Below are positions 17,816 through 26,002 of a stretch of DNA of 64,000 bases, one piece after another; the first letter of the stretch is position 1; the number at the start of each line of letters is the position of its first letter. The stretch covers positions 1,364,001-1,428,000 of the forward strand of contig NZ_JARUBE010000003.1 of assembly GCF_029626035.1 (NCBI RefSeq), in the 5' to 3' direction. Under the pieces are notes generated by a model, which was given only the letters and a program-made list of their open reading frames with translations, did not search any database and was not told the DNA's origin. A program made the position numbers and the translations under genes. This DNA is from Micromonospora sp. WMMD980. Its GTDB lineage: Bacteria > Actinomycetota > Actinomycetes > Mycobacteriales > Micromonosporaceae.

Positions 17816-19882
17816 TCAGTACGTCGAGGCCGGCGGATTGTTCGGTCGGCGCCGGGCGAACGCGTCCAGGTGTCCCCACCGGCCGGGCACGTCCAGCAGG
17901 GCGATGTGGTCGAACGTCGCCGGCAGCGCCGGGATCGCGGCGAGATGGTCCTCGTGCGGGTCGAGGCCGAGCAGCGTGCGCAGGAACAGCAGCGGCGCGC
18001 CGCTGGACCACGCCTGCGGGCTGCCGGCGGTGGGATACCGGACCGGGTAGCGGGTGGTCCGCCGGTCGAACCCGCCGAACGCCTCGGGCAGGCGCCCCTC
18101 GAAGTAGGCGGCGGCGGAGATGATGCCCTCGGCGATCCGGCCGGCCTCCTCGGTCAGGCCGTAGCGCCGCAGGCCCCAGGCGATGAAGGAGTTGTCGAAG
18201 GGCCACACGGTCCCGGTGTGGTAGCCCAACGGGTTGTAGCGACTCTGCCCCTCGGCCAGCGTGCGGACGCCCCAGCCGGAGAAGAGCGCCGGGCTCATCA
18301 GGTGGTCCGCCACCCGGGCGGCCCGCTCCGGCGGCACGATCCCGCTCCACAACAGGTGCCCGACGTTGGAGGTCAGGCTGTCCACCGGGGTGCCGTCGGA
18401 GTCGAGGGCCACCGCGTACCAGCCGCGGTCCTCCAGCCAGAAGTCGCGGTTGAAGCGGTCGTACAACTGCGCCGCCTCCCGTTCGAGGCGGTCCGCGAGG
18501 TCCGCGTCGTGCCAGACCGTGCGCGCCAGCCGGGCCGCGCGGATCTTCGCGTCGTACGCGTACCCCTGGGTCTCGCACGTCGAGCGGGGAAAACCCGGCA
18601 GCCGGCCGTCGGCGTAGGAGATGCTGTCCCAGGAGTCCTTCCAGCACTGGTTGTCCAGGCCGGTGTCGACGTTGCGCCGCTGGTACGAGACGTAGCCCGC
18701 GCCGGTGAGATCGGCGTGCCGGTCCATCCAGGCCAGCGCCGCACGCGCCTCCTGTTCGAGCTCCCGGACCAGCGCGGTGTCGCCGCTCCACCGCTCGTAC
18801 TCGTCGAGCAGCACCACGAACAGCGGCGTGGCGTCGACCGTGCCGTAGTAGGGCGAGTGGGGTTGCTCCTCGAACGCCGCGGACTCGCCGTAGCGCAGCT
18901 CGTGCAGGATCCGCCCGGGGTCCTCCTCCAGCACGTCGTCGGTGCGCGCGCCCTGCAACGAGGCGAGGATGCACAACGTCGGCGGGGTCAGCGCCGGCGT
19001 GAAGGGGAGGGTCTGGAGACAGGTGAGCAGACTGTCGCGGCCGAACAGCGTCATGAACCACGGCAGGCCGGCCGCGGGCACGGTGGCGCCGCCGAGCGAG
19101 AGCGGCGCGAAGCGGAGCGCCGCCAGGTCGACCAGGCTGCGCTGGTACACCTGGCGCAGGACAGCGCTGTCGGTGTCCAGGGTCGGCGCCGCGGCCACCC
19201 ACTCCCGTACGCTCTCGGGCAGGACGGACTCGTCCGCCCGCAGCGCGCGGGGCCCGGCCCTCAGGTCGACCCCGTCGGGCCGCCACGCGTGCATCACCGC
19301 CCGCAGCTCGACCGACCACTCCGCGCCCGGCGCCAGGTGGACCACGAAACGGATGTCGTCGGGGCCGAAGGTCGCCGGTCGGTCGGCGGTGAGGGCGACC
19401 TCGCGGTGGAAGGTGCCCCGCCGATAGCCCAGCTTCAGGCCGTCCGGGGCGACGTCGGTGTACGTCTCGCCGGTCTTGACGCCGACGTCGAACTTGATCT
19501 CGAAGATGTCGGCGAAGTCCGCCGCCACCTCCAGCCGGACGTCCACGGCACGTGGTTGCTCGCCGTAGTTGAAGACGGTGATCGACTCGGTCAGGTCGGT
19601 GTCGATGCGCCGGCGCCGGATGGCCGAGACGTCGGCCTGCACGTAGTCCATCTGACCGCCGGGGACCAGGAAGAACGCGGCTTCGAAATAGTGGCTGTCG
19701 TCCACCGACAGGGCGGTCATCCGCTCGCCGTCGACGGTGAGCACCCATCGCGACAGGTATCGGGTGTCGGCGGCGAACAGGCCGACCGGGGCGGCCGGCG
19801 AGGACTCGATGTCGCCGCAGCTGTCCGACACGACGAACGTGCTGCCGTCGATGCAGGACACCGTGCCGGGCGCGTCCTTCAT
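17816..19882 (-). CDS. Glycogen debranching-like protein (amylo-alpha-1,6-glucosidase family)
   Basis: A 688-residue protein. The N-terminal third (FVVSDSCGDIESSPAAPVGLFAADTRYLSRW) is the bis-type N-terminal domain of glycogen debranching enzymes. The rest is an alpha/alpha toroid (WFMTLFGRDSLLTCLQ, NQCWKDSWDS, NPLGYHTGTVWPFDN). These proteins hydrolyse or rearrange alpha-glucans and trehalose-like sugars in the cytoplasm; the exact substrate here is unknown. I chose the ATG at 19882 because it overlaps the stop of the upstream SCP2 gene (ATGA) and the conserved sequence starts there; the frame stays open further upstream as a shadow. It has no evident tie to either natural product cluster. 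Confidence 0.88.
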   Translation of the reverse strand: MKDAPGTVSCIDGSTFVVSDSCGDIESSPAAPVGLFAADTRYLSRWVLTVDGERMTALSVDDSHYFEAAFFLVPGGQMDYVQADVSAIRRRRIDTDLTESITVFNYGEQPRAVDVRLEVAADFADIFEIKFDVGVKTGETYTDVAPDGLKLGYRRGTFHREVALTADRPATFGPDDIRFVVHLAPGAEWSVELRAVMHAWRPDGVDLRAGPRALRADESVLPESVREWVAAAPTLDTDSAVLRQVYQRSLVDLAALRFAPLSLGGATVPAAGLPWFMTLFGRDSLLTCLQTLPFTPALTPPTLCILASLQGARTDDVLEEDPGRILHELRYGESAAFEEQPHSPYYGTVDATPLFVVLLDEYERWSGDTALVRELEQEARAALAWMDRHADLTGAGYVSYQRRNVDTGLDNQCWKDSWDSISYADGRLPGFPRSTCETQGYAYDAKIRAARLARTVWHDADLADRLEREAAQLYDRFNRDFWLEDRGWYAVALDSDGTPVDSLTSNVGHLLWSGIVPPERAARVADHLMSPALFSGWGVRTLAEGQSRYNPLGYHTGTVWPFDNSFIAWGLRRYGLTEEAGRIAEGIISAAAYFEGRLPEAFGGFDRRTTRYPVRYPTAGSPQAWSSGAPLLFLRTLLGLDPHEDHLAAIPALPATFDHIALLDVPGRWGHLDAFARRRPNNPPASTY

Positions 19883-20235
19883 CCGGCGTCCCCGTCGGGC
19901 CCGACCGCCTGTGGCCGGGTCGGGAACAGCCGCCCGATCCGCAGCGCCAGGCCGAGGTCCCCGTCGACCAGGATCTCGCCCCGGGTGATCGCGGCCAATC
20001 CGTTCATCCCGCCCGTGGCCATCGCCTCGGCGGTCCGCTCGGAGGTGGTGATGACCGCCGAGGCGGGCCCGCCGTCGCGGGTGACGCGCAGGTGGCCCCG
20101 GTCGATGTCGAGGCGCCACTGCCGCAGGCCGCCGTCGGCGCGGATGTCGATCCGGACACTGCCGCTGACCGTGCCGAGCCGGGCGTCGTAGCCCACCGCC
20201 GACAACTGGTCGAAGAAGGCGTCGGCCGACGTCAT
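19879..20235 (-). CDS. SCP2 sterol-binding-like domain protein
   Basis: A 118-residue protein with the SCP2 fold pattern: GSVRIDIRADGGLRQWRLDIDRGHLRVTRDG, then a T-SERTAEAMATGGMNGLAAITRGEILVDGDLGLALRIGRLF tail. SCP2 domains bind lipids or hydrophobic ligands, but in small actinobacterial members the function is unknown. Its stop overlaps the start of the debranching enzyme, so the two are co-transcribed and probably translationally coupled. No membrane segment or signal peptide is present. Confidence 0.75.
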   Translation of the reverse strand: MTSADAFFDQLSAVGYDARLGTVSGSVRIDIRADGGLRQWRLDIDRGHLRVTRDGGPASAVITTSERTAEAMATGGMNGLAAITRGEILVDGDLGLALRIGRLFPTRPQAVGPDGDAG

Positions 20236-20340
20236 CTGCCCTCCCCCCGTGGTCGCCGGAGCGCTCGGCGCGTACCCCCTGCGCCGGCGCGCTAACCTGC
20301 TCGCCGGGCGGAGCCGGCGCGTCCGCCGGATAATGGGTCG

Positions 20341-20511
20341 ATGACGAACCCCGACCTCGATCCCGAGGTGTACCCGCCGCTCGACCCGCGCGAGGACGTG
20401 CCGGACGACCCGGGCGAACTCCTCCCGGACACGCCGGACGAGCTGCCGGAGGCGCCGGTCGAGCCGATGCCCGACGACGGCGAGCCGGGCGGCGTGCCCG
20501 AACCCGCCTGA
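20341..20511 (+). CDS. Small acidic proline-rich hypothetical protein
   Basis: A 56-residue ORF starting MTNPDLDPEVYPPLDPRED and made almost entirely of Asp, Glu and Pro with Gly and Val (DEPxxP-type low complexity). It is probably disordered. A GATAAT hexamer lies 6 bases upstream of the ATG, which would place the transcription start at the ATG itself (leaderless). Codon third positions are strongly GC. Short acidic proteins of this kind occur in actinomycetes without a known function. I make no functional claim. Confidence 0.6.
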   Translation: MTNPDLDPEVYPPLDPREDVPDDPGELLPDTPDELPEAPVEPMPDDGEPGGVPEPA

Positions 20512-20593
20512 CCGGCCGGTCAGCCCTATCTATCGACAGGGGTGAATAAATCTGCGGTAATGGTCACGCGTGCCGAGCAGCAGGGGAGACCGG

Positions 20594-21388
20594 ATGAGGA
20601 TCGTCGACGCCCGGGTGATCGTGACCTGCCCCGGCCGCAACTTCGTGACCCTGAAGATCGTCACGGACGAGGGGGTCACCGGAGTCGGCGACGCCACCCT
20701 CAACGGCCGGGAACTGGCCGTCGCGTCCTACCTGCGCGACCATCTCGTGCCGCTGCTGATCGGCCGCGACCCGGCCCGCATCGAGGACACCTGGCAATAC
20801 CTCTACCAGGGCTCCTACTGGCGGCGCGGGCCGGTCACCATGAGCGCGATCGCCGCCGTGGACACCGCGCTGTGGGACATCAAGGGCAAGGTCGCCGGCC
20901 TGCCGGTCTACCAACTGCTCGGCGGCCGGTCCCGCGAGGGTGTCACCGTCTACGGCCACGCCGCGCTGCTGGTCACCGCCCCGTTCCTGTGCGACGTCCA
21001 GCGCGGCATCGAACTCACCGACGCGTCCCCGTACGGCGACATCGCCCGCTACCTGGCCGTGCACCGGGAGGCGGAGGAGGCGGTCCGGCGCACCCTGTCC
21101 TACGTCGACGGGGTCACCTTCGCCCGCCGGGCCACCGCTCCGGCGCACTTCGGGCTCGGCCTGCGCGACGACGTCTGCCCGCCGAGCACCGGCTTCGCGG
21201 CCTACAACCAGTACGGCGGCGGGTCGGCCGCGCCCGCGCGGGAGATGCACACCTACCCGTTCAACGGCCACGACGGCGGCGAGGCCGTGCACGTGCGGCG
21301 GCAGCTGCGCTGGCTCGACACGGTGCTGCGGCCCACCGGCCGGCCGCGCGTCGGGAGCGGGCTGCGGGACCGGGCGGGCCGTCGGTAG
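20594..21388 (+). pseudogene. Chimera: mannonate dehydratase N-terminus fused to acetyl-xylan esterase C-terminus
   Basis: A continuous 264-codon frame with a good GGGGAG ribosome site. Residues 1-123 ([20 protein letters not shown] to [10 protein letters not shown]) match the start of RspA/mannonate-dehydratase enolase-superfamily enzymes. Residues from about 128 ([51 protein letters not shown]) match the C-terminal part of acetyl-xylan esterase/cephalosporin-C deacetylase alpha/beta hydrolases. The dehydratase lacks its metal-binding barrel. The hydrolase lacks the nucleophile-serine half but keeps the Asp and His. The join is near 20957-20978. The simplest reading is an in-frame deletion that fused two neighbouring hemicellulose-catabolism genes. 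The product is probably inactive. Confidence 0.75.
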
Positions 21389-21398
21389 GGTCGTCCGC

Positions 21399-22340
21399 GT
21401 GGACCTGGCCGACACCGCCGCCCGGCTCGGGGTGCCCGTCGAGGAGGTCGACCGCGTGCACCGGCTCGCCGGCGACCGGCCGTCGGCGCCGCTGCCGGCC
21501 CGGGCCGACGCGCCCGCGACCCTCGACCGGCTCGCGGTGCCCCCGCACGACGCCGCCGAGATCCTGGCGGGTTGGCCCGAGCCCGGCTCCCCGTGGTGGA
21601 CCCCGGAGCTGCGCTGGCTGCTCGACCGTTCGATCGCGCTGGTCCGCGCCGACCTCGGCGGCCACGGCTGGCTGCCGCCCGGCCCGGCGCTGCCCCGCGA
21701 GCGCGGCCCCGCCTGGCGGCACCTCTACGCCTACGCCTACCTGGCCCTGGTCGACGTCGCGCGGGGCTACCACCGCGACCACGGCATCGCCGACGACGTG
21801 TCCTGGACGACCCTCGCCGACCTGGGCCGCAACCTCGCCGTCGACAGGCGGATGGGCGGCGAGGGCTGGCCGGTCATGCAGAGCTGGCTGACGCTGCACG
21901 CCCGCGGCGGCGTCTACGAGCTGGGCCGGTTGCAGCACCAGCGCGGCGAGACCATCGGCCTGCACATCCCCTAGTCGGGGCCGATGACCCCGGCGGCGGT
22001 CGACGCCTCGCTCGACGCGGCCCGATCGTTCTTCCCGCGTCACTTCCCCGACGAGCGCCACACGGAGTTCTCCTGCGGCTCCTGGTTGCTCGATCCGCAG
22101 CTGCGGGAATACCTCCCGGCGGGCTCCAACATCGTCCGGTTCCAGCGCCGTTTCACGCTCGAGCCCTACCAGGAGCCGGAGGGCATCGACGCCGACGTCG
22201 AGGTGCGGCGGTTCGTGTTCCGCACCCTGAGCACGCCGCTGGACCGGCTGCCCCGACGCACCGTGCTCCAGCGCGCCGTCGTCGACCACCTGGCGGCCGG
22301 GCGCCACTGGCGCTGGCGCGTCGGCCGCTTCCCGATCTAG
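21399..22340 (+). pseudogene. N-acyltransferase-like gene (NAT_N plus GNAT_C) split by an in-frame TAG
   Basis: Two pieces lie in the same frame: 21399-21974 (191 residues from GTG, VDLADTAARLGVPVEEVDRVHRL...) and 21984-22340 (118 residues, MTPAAVDASLDAARSFFPRHF...). They are separated only by TAG at 21972-21974 and three codons. Together they form about 313 residues. This is the size and order of the actinobacterial acyltransferase family with an all-helical N-terminal domain and a GNAT-like C-terminal domain (SFFPRHFPDERHTEFSCGSWLLDPQL, NIVRFQRRF). The TAG is most simply one substitution in a sense codon (for example GAG). Separate translation of the second half from the ATG at 21984 cannot be excluded. 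It adjoins the dehydratase/esterase chimera, so this patch looks like decay. Confidence 0.7.
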
Positions 22341-22461
22341 CGGGGCGGACCAGCGGCGGGGCCCGCACCCCGGGCCACCCGACGCCCGGCTGCTGCCGCC
22401 CGACCGCGACCACCGGCAGCACTGAGGCGTCAGCGGCCCGTGGTGGTGGGCTCGCAGTGGA

Positions 22462-22479
22462 TGCCAAAACCGTTTGGCA
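22462..22479. promoter_or_regulatory. LacI-type palindrome TGCCAAAACCGTTTGGCA
   Basis: TGCCAAA and TTTGGCA flank ACCG, giving a near-perfect 18-bp inverted repeat centred on CG. It lies in a 199-base gap between the split acyltransferase and the converging nucleoside-kinase-like gene. The half-sites resemble LacI/GalR-family operators. The neighbouring ruined sugar genes make a leftover operator plausible, but no LacI gene is in the window. The rest of the gap shows no gene. Confidence 0.35.
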
Positions 22480-22539
22480 GAGCTCTAGGAGCGCACGGGG
22501 TGAGGATCAAGTGCCAGATGCGTGACCGGATCGCGACAG

Positions 22540-23079
22540 TCAGCGGGGCGGCGACGACGGCAGCTCGGCGAACCACCGGTCCAGCTCGGCGGGCGTGCGG
22601 AACAGCAGCACCGGCGGCCCGGACGCGTCGGACCGCCAGGCACGCATCCGCCGACGTGCCCGGCCGAACGCGGCGACGTGCCACACCAGGATGGAGTCGC
22701 GGGACAGCACGCTGCGCAGCGACTCCCGGTTGCCGTTGCAGACCACCTCGCCGCTGACCAGCCGGCCGAGGGTGCGCCGCAGCAGGCGCCGGAACGAGAG
22801 CCCGCGCGGATAGTCCAGGCCGACGACCAGCTCGGCGCGGGCCAGCACGACGTCCCGCCAGCCGTGGTAGGCGCCGTCGAGGATCCAACGGTCCCGCCGG
22901 CAGACCGCCTCGATCCGGTTGCGCTGCTCGGCCACCGGCACCTCCACCCAGCCAGGCTGCCACAGCAGGTCGTCGACCGGGATCCACGGCAGCCCGAGCC
23001 GGTCGGCCAGCCGTGCCGCCGTCGTGGACTTGCCGGCGCCGTACACCCCGTAGACGAGGATGCGGGCCGGTGCGGCCAT
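22540..23079 (-). CDS. P-loop NTPase, FlaR/adenylate kinase-like
   Basis: A 179-residue P-loop protein. Walker A is GVYGAGKSTTAARLA near residue 10, followed by WIPVDDLLWQPGW, WILDGAYHGWRDVVLARAELVVGLDYP and a basic RRLLRRTLGRL segment. This pattern is that of the DNA topology modulation (FlaR)/adenylate-kinase-like family of small nucleotide or nucleoside kinases; the true substrate is unknown. Its ATG overlaps the stop of the upstream membrane-protein gene by one base, so the two form an operon on the minus strand. Confidence 0.8.
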   Translation of the reverse strand: MAAPARILVYGVYGAGKSTTAARLADRLGLPWIPVDDLLWQPGWVEVPVAEQRNRIEAVCRRDRWILDGAYHGWRDVVLARAELVVGLDYPRGLSFRRLLRRTLGRLVSGEVVCNGNRESLRSVLSRDSILVWHVAAFGRARRRMRAWRSDASGPPVLLFRTPAELDRWFAELPSSPPR

Positions 23080-23420
23080 CAGCTCCGTGCCTTGCCCCGG
23101 GTGGTCCGCCGGCGGTGCTCGTCGTCGCCGCCGGCCAGCCGGGTGAAGGTGAGCATGTTCGCCAGCGCGACGCCGACCACCGCGAATCCGACCTGGAGCG
23201 CGAGTACGATCCAGTCCCACCGCAGCACCCACAGCCGCACCGGCGCGTCGTCGGCGATGCCGAGCCGGCGGGCGACCACGGTGCCGAGCACCGCCGCGCC
23301 GACGCCGATGAGGAACGTCGCGAAGACACCGATCCGCTGCCGACCGGGCAGCACCAGCCGGCCGAGCGGACCGATGAGGGTGCCGATGAGCACCGCGCCC
23401 AGATAACCACTCACGAGCAT
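23079..23420 (-). CDS. GlsB/YeaQ/YmgE-type small membrane protein with cytoplasmic tail
   Basis: A 113-residue protein starting MLVSGYLGAVLIGTLIGPLGRLVLPGRQRIGVFATFLIGVGAAVLGTVVARRLG. This is the glycine-rich first two helices of the transglycosylase-associated (GlsB) family. A third helix (WDWIVLALQVGFAVVGVALANMLTF) and a basic tail ending TTRGKARS follow. Members are stress-related membrane proteins of unknown mechanism. A GGAGGGAG ribosome site lies upstream of the ATG at 23420. It is co-oriented with and overlaps the P-loop kinase gene. Confidence 0.8.
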   Translation of the reverse strand: MLVSGYLGAVLIGTLIGPLGRLVLPGRQRIGVFATFLIGVGAAVLGTVVARRLGIADDAPVRLWVLRWDWIVLALQVGFAVVGVALANMLTFTRLAGGDDEHRRRTTRGKARS

Positions 23421-23463
23421 TGCCGAAACTCCCTCCCCGGGTGCCGGCAATCATGCCCCGTGC

Positions 23464-24459
23464 GTGCACCTCCGGAAACCCACTGCCGAGGCCGCGGCGC
23501 GGTCTTCCGGTCACCGGGCGCGAGCGCGTCCGGCCGGCGCTAGGATCACGGGCACCCCGCCGCCCCACCTCGCCGGAGCCCCGCTGTCCGCGCAGTCGAC
23601 CACCCGCCCCGCCCGGTGCGCCCGCCGGGCGCTGGCCGTCGTGTTCCTGCTCGTCGTGGCCGGGCTGCCCGCCGGCTCGTCCACGGCCGGTGGCGCCGGG
23701 CCGGCGACGTTGCGGGTGCTCCAGATGAATCTCTGCAACAGCGGACGCGCCGGCTGCTGGACCGGCCGCGCGGTGCCGCGGGCCGCGGAGGTGATCGCCG
23801 CCGAGCTGCCCGACGTGGTCACGCTCAACGAGGTCTGTCGCGACGACGTGGACACGCTGGAGCGCGCCCTCGCCGCCGCCCACCCCGGCGGACCGGTCGT
23901 CTCGGCCTTCCAGGCCGCCGGTGACCGCCCCAGCGGCGCGGCGACCCGGTGCAACAACGGCCAGCCGTACGGCATCGGGCTGCTGGCCCGCCTCGACACC
24001 CGCGGCGACCGCGCCGAGGTGCGCCGCGGGACCTATCCGGCGCAGGATCTCGCGGACCCCGAGGAGCGGGTCTGGCTCTGCCTGCACGCCGCCGCCGTGT
24101 TGCACGCCTGCACCACCCACCTGGCGAACACCGACGGCGCCGTGGCCCTGGCCCAGTGCGGGCAGTTGGTCGGCGGGGTGGTGCCCGCGATCCGCCGGGC
24201 CGACGGCTATGCGCCGACCGTGCTCGGCGGCGACCTCAACCTGCGCGCCGGCGGAGCGCCCGACGTGCGCTCCTGCGTACCACCGGACTACCGGCGGATC
24301 GACGACGGCGCCCGGCAGCAGATCATGGCGACGAGCGACGTCACGATCTGCTGTCACCGGGCGGTGGACATGCGCGGCTCGACCGACCATCCGGCGCTGC
24401 TGGCCACGCTGACCGTGGGCGGTGACCCACCGGCCGGCTCGTCGACGGTCGCACGCTGA
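23464..24459 (+). CDS. Secreted endonuclease/exonuclease/phosphatase family protein
   Basis: An EEP-fold hydrolase of about 250 residues after a signal peptide (RRALAVVFLLVVAGLPAGSSTAGG). Visible motifs are LRVLQMNLCNSGRAGCW, DVVTLNEVC (metal-binding Glu), THLANT, GGDLNLR and the final STDHPAL catalytic His. Many cysteines suggest an extracellular, disulfide-bonded phosphoesterase or nuclease. The start is uncertain. GTG 23464 is the first standard codon, but a TAGGAT hexamer sits downstream of it at 23541-23546, and a CTG at 23584 preceded by CCGGAG would give a normal signal peptide beginning SAQSTTRPARCARRAL. The true start may therefore be later than given. Confidence 0.8.
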   Translation: MHLRKPTAEAAARSSGHRARARPAGARITGTPPPHLAGAPLSAQSTTRPARCARRALAVVFLLVVAGLPAGSSTAGGAGPATLRVLQMNLCNSGRAGCWTGRAVPRAAEVIAAELPDVVTLNEVCRDDVDTLERALAAAHPGGPVVSAFQAAGDRPSGAATRCNNGQPYGIGLLARLDTRGDRAEVRRGTYPAQDLADPEERVWLCLHAAAVLHACTTHLANTDGAVALAQCGQLVGGVVPAIRRADGYAPTVLGGDLNLRAGGAPDVRSCVPPDYRRIDDGARQQIMATSDVTICCHRAVDMRGSTDHPALLATLTVGGDPPAGSSTVAR

Positions 24460-24471
24460 GCGCGGCCGGCC

Positions 24472-24831
24472 CTACGGAAGCCGCGCCACGAGCGTGGGCG
24501 GCGCGATCGTGCGGTACGCGTCCTGGAGCACCTCGGACAGCTCGGCCTCGTCGAGGCCGGCGTCGAGGCGCACACCGACCCAGCCGCGCCCCCCGACGTA
24601 GGGCGGGCGGAAGTAGGCGCGTGGGTTCGCCGCGGCCAGCTCGACCGCCGATCCGACCGGCGCGGCGCACCACAGGTGCGGGAACTCGTTCTGGTGGTGG
24701 CCGTCGGGCCAGACGGTGGCGAACGACTTCCTGCCCCGGACGAACCAGGTGGGAGTGCCGTGGCTGAGCCGCTCGTCGACCTCGGGCAGCGCCAGGCACA
24801 CCCGCCGGATGGTCTCCACCATGTCGGTCAT
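24472..24831 (-). CDS. MmcQ/YjbR family protein
   Basis: A 119-residue protein with the YjbR/CyaY-like pattern: LALPEVDERLSHGTPTWFVRGRKSFATVWPDGHH, CAAPVGSAVEL, PRAYFRPPYVGGRGWVGVRLDAGLDEAELSEVLQDAYRTIAP. The fold is a small DNA-binding-like domain, but the biological role is not established. I chose the ATG at 24831 (MTDMVETIRR) over an upstream start because the conserved region begins there. It converges with the EEP gene and lies 30 bases downstream of the permease on the same strand. Confidence 0.85.
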   Translation of the reverse strand: MTDMVETIRRVCLALPEVDERLSHGTPTWFVRGRKSFATVWPDGHHQNEFPHLWCAAPVGSAVELAAANPRAYFRPPYVGGRGWVGVRLDAGLDEAELSEVLQDAYRTIAPPTLVARLP

Positions 24832-24861
24832 CGATCCACCGTACGGCACGGTGGGGCCACG

Positions 24862-25845
24862 TCAGCGCAGCTTGGGGTCGAGGGCCTCGCGGACCGCCTC
24901 GCCGAGCATCACGAAGCTCAGCACGGCGGTGACGAGGAACGCGGCGGGGAAGAACAGCAGGAAGGGCGAGACCCGGATGTAGTTCTGGGCTTCGCTGATC
25001 ATGATGCCCCAGGAGACCACCGGGCTCTTCAGGCCGATGCCCAGGAACGAGAGCGTGGCCTCGGCGCCGATGAACGAGCCGACCATGATGGTGCCGTAGA
25101 CCAGCAGCGGCGCCAGGCAGTTGGGCAGCAGGTGCTTGAGGATGATCCGGCCGGTGCCGGCGCCCAGCGCGCGGGCGGCGACGATGTAGTCGGCCTCCTT
25201 GGTGGCGAGGACCGAGGAGCGCATCAGCCGCATCACCACCGGCCACATGAGCACCACCATGGAGAGGATGACCAGCCCCATGATCGTCCACTCGCCGTTG
25301 TCGGTGCCGGAGCCGTTGAACGTGGTCAGGATGACGATCGCGCCGAGCACGAAGGGCAGGCCGAAGAAGATGTCCGCGACGCGGGACAGCAGCGCGTCGA
25401 CCCAGCCGCCGCGGTAGCCGGCGACGATGCCCATCGCGCCACCGAGGAACAGGGTGAGCAGGGTGGACACGACGGCCACCACGATCGAGGCGCGGGCGCC
25501 GTAGATGACCCGCGAGTAGACGTCGCGGCCCTGCACGTCGTAGCCGAACCAGGCCGACGACGACGGCTCGACGCGGCTGCGCTCCAGCGCGCCGTTGACC
25601 GCGTCGCCGGAGGTGAACAGCGACGGGAACGCGGCCATCACCAGGAAGAGCACGATGAACGCCGCGGAGATCCAGAACAGCGGCTTGCGCCGCAGGTCGA
25701 TCCAGGCGTCGCCGAGCAGGCCACGGGGCTTCTGCTGCTTGGCGTTCTCCGGCAGGCCGGCGTTGGTGGGCGCGCCGGACCCGGCCTCGGTGGGCATGGT
25801 CGCGGGCGGCGTCGTGACGATCGACGCGACGGACGGGTCACTCAT
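24862..25845 (-). CDS. DppC/OppC-type ABC peptide transporter permease, orphan
   Basis: A 327-residue membrane protein with the DppC N-terminal TM plus short domain (DAWIDLRRKPLFWISAAFIVLFLVMAAFPSLF), six helices, and the permease EAA loop (EADYIVAARALGAGTGRIILKHLLPNCLAPLLV). It would pair with a DppB permease, two ATPases and a lipoprotein to import peptides or nickel. None of those genes is adjacent: upstream is the divergent P450, downstream a YjbR gene. It may be the remnant of an operon cut by cluster insertion, or partners may be encoded elsewhere. Start is the ATG at 25845 (MSDPSVASIV). Confidence 0.9.
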   Translation of the reverse strand: MSDPSVASIVTTPPATMPTEAGSGAPTNAGLPENAKQQKPRGLLGDAWIDLRRKPLFWISAAFIVLFLVMAAFPSLFTSGDAVNGALERSRVEPSSSAWFGYDVQGRDVYSRVIYGARASIVVAVVSTLLTLFLGGAMGIVAGYRGGWVDALLSRVADIFFGLPFVLGAIVILTTFNGSGTDNGEWTIMGLVILSMVVLMWPVVMRLMRSSVLATKEADYIVAARALGAGTGRIILKHLLPNCLAPLLVYGTIMVGSFIGAEATLSFLGIGLKSPVVSWGIMISEAQNYIRVSPFLLFFPAAFLVTAVLSFVMLGEAVREALDPKLR

Positions 25846-25939
25846 GCCGGCACCTCGCAGCGGTCGAGGACGTGCACCCACGGTAGCGGCCGGGCGGCCG
25901 CCCGGTGACCCGGTGGGAACGAAGCACGCAAAGCGGCCG

Positions 25940-25969
25940 TGGACACATCGGCGGTGGCGAGTTTATGGT
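25940..25969 (+). promoter_or_regulatory. Candidate promoter of the P450-ACP-ketosynthase operon
   Basis: TGGACA (25940-25945), an 18-base spacer and TATGGT (25964-25969) lie 33 bases upstream of the P450 ATG, in the 157-base divergent gap with the permease. The -10 fits TAnnnT and the -35 is one base from TTGACA. The prediction is by eye. Confidence 0.4.
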
Positions 25970-26002
25970 CACCGCACGCCGGCGCACCGGGAGGAGCGGC
26001 CC

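Noticed and set aside
17390..20191. Plus-strand 933-codon frame opposite the debranching enzyme
   Set aside because: A shadow of the minus-strand debranching gene, which has clear family motifs; the plus frame has only compositional bias.
24676..25908. Plus-strand 410-codon frame opposite the DppC permease
   Set aside because: Gln/His/Arg-rich antisense shadow of a well-defined permease.
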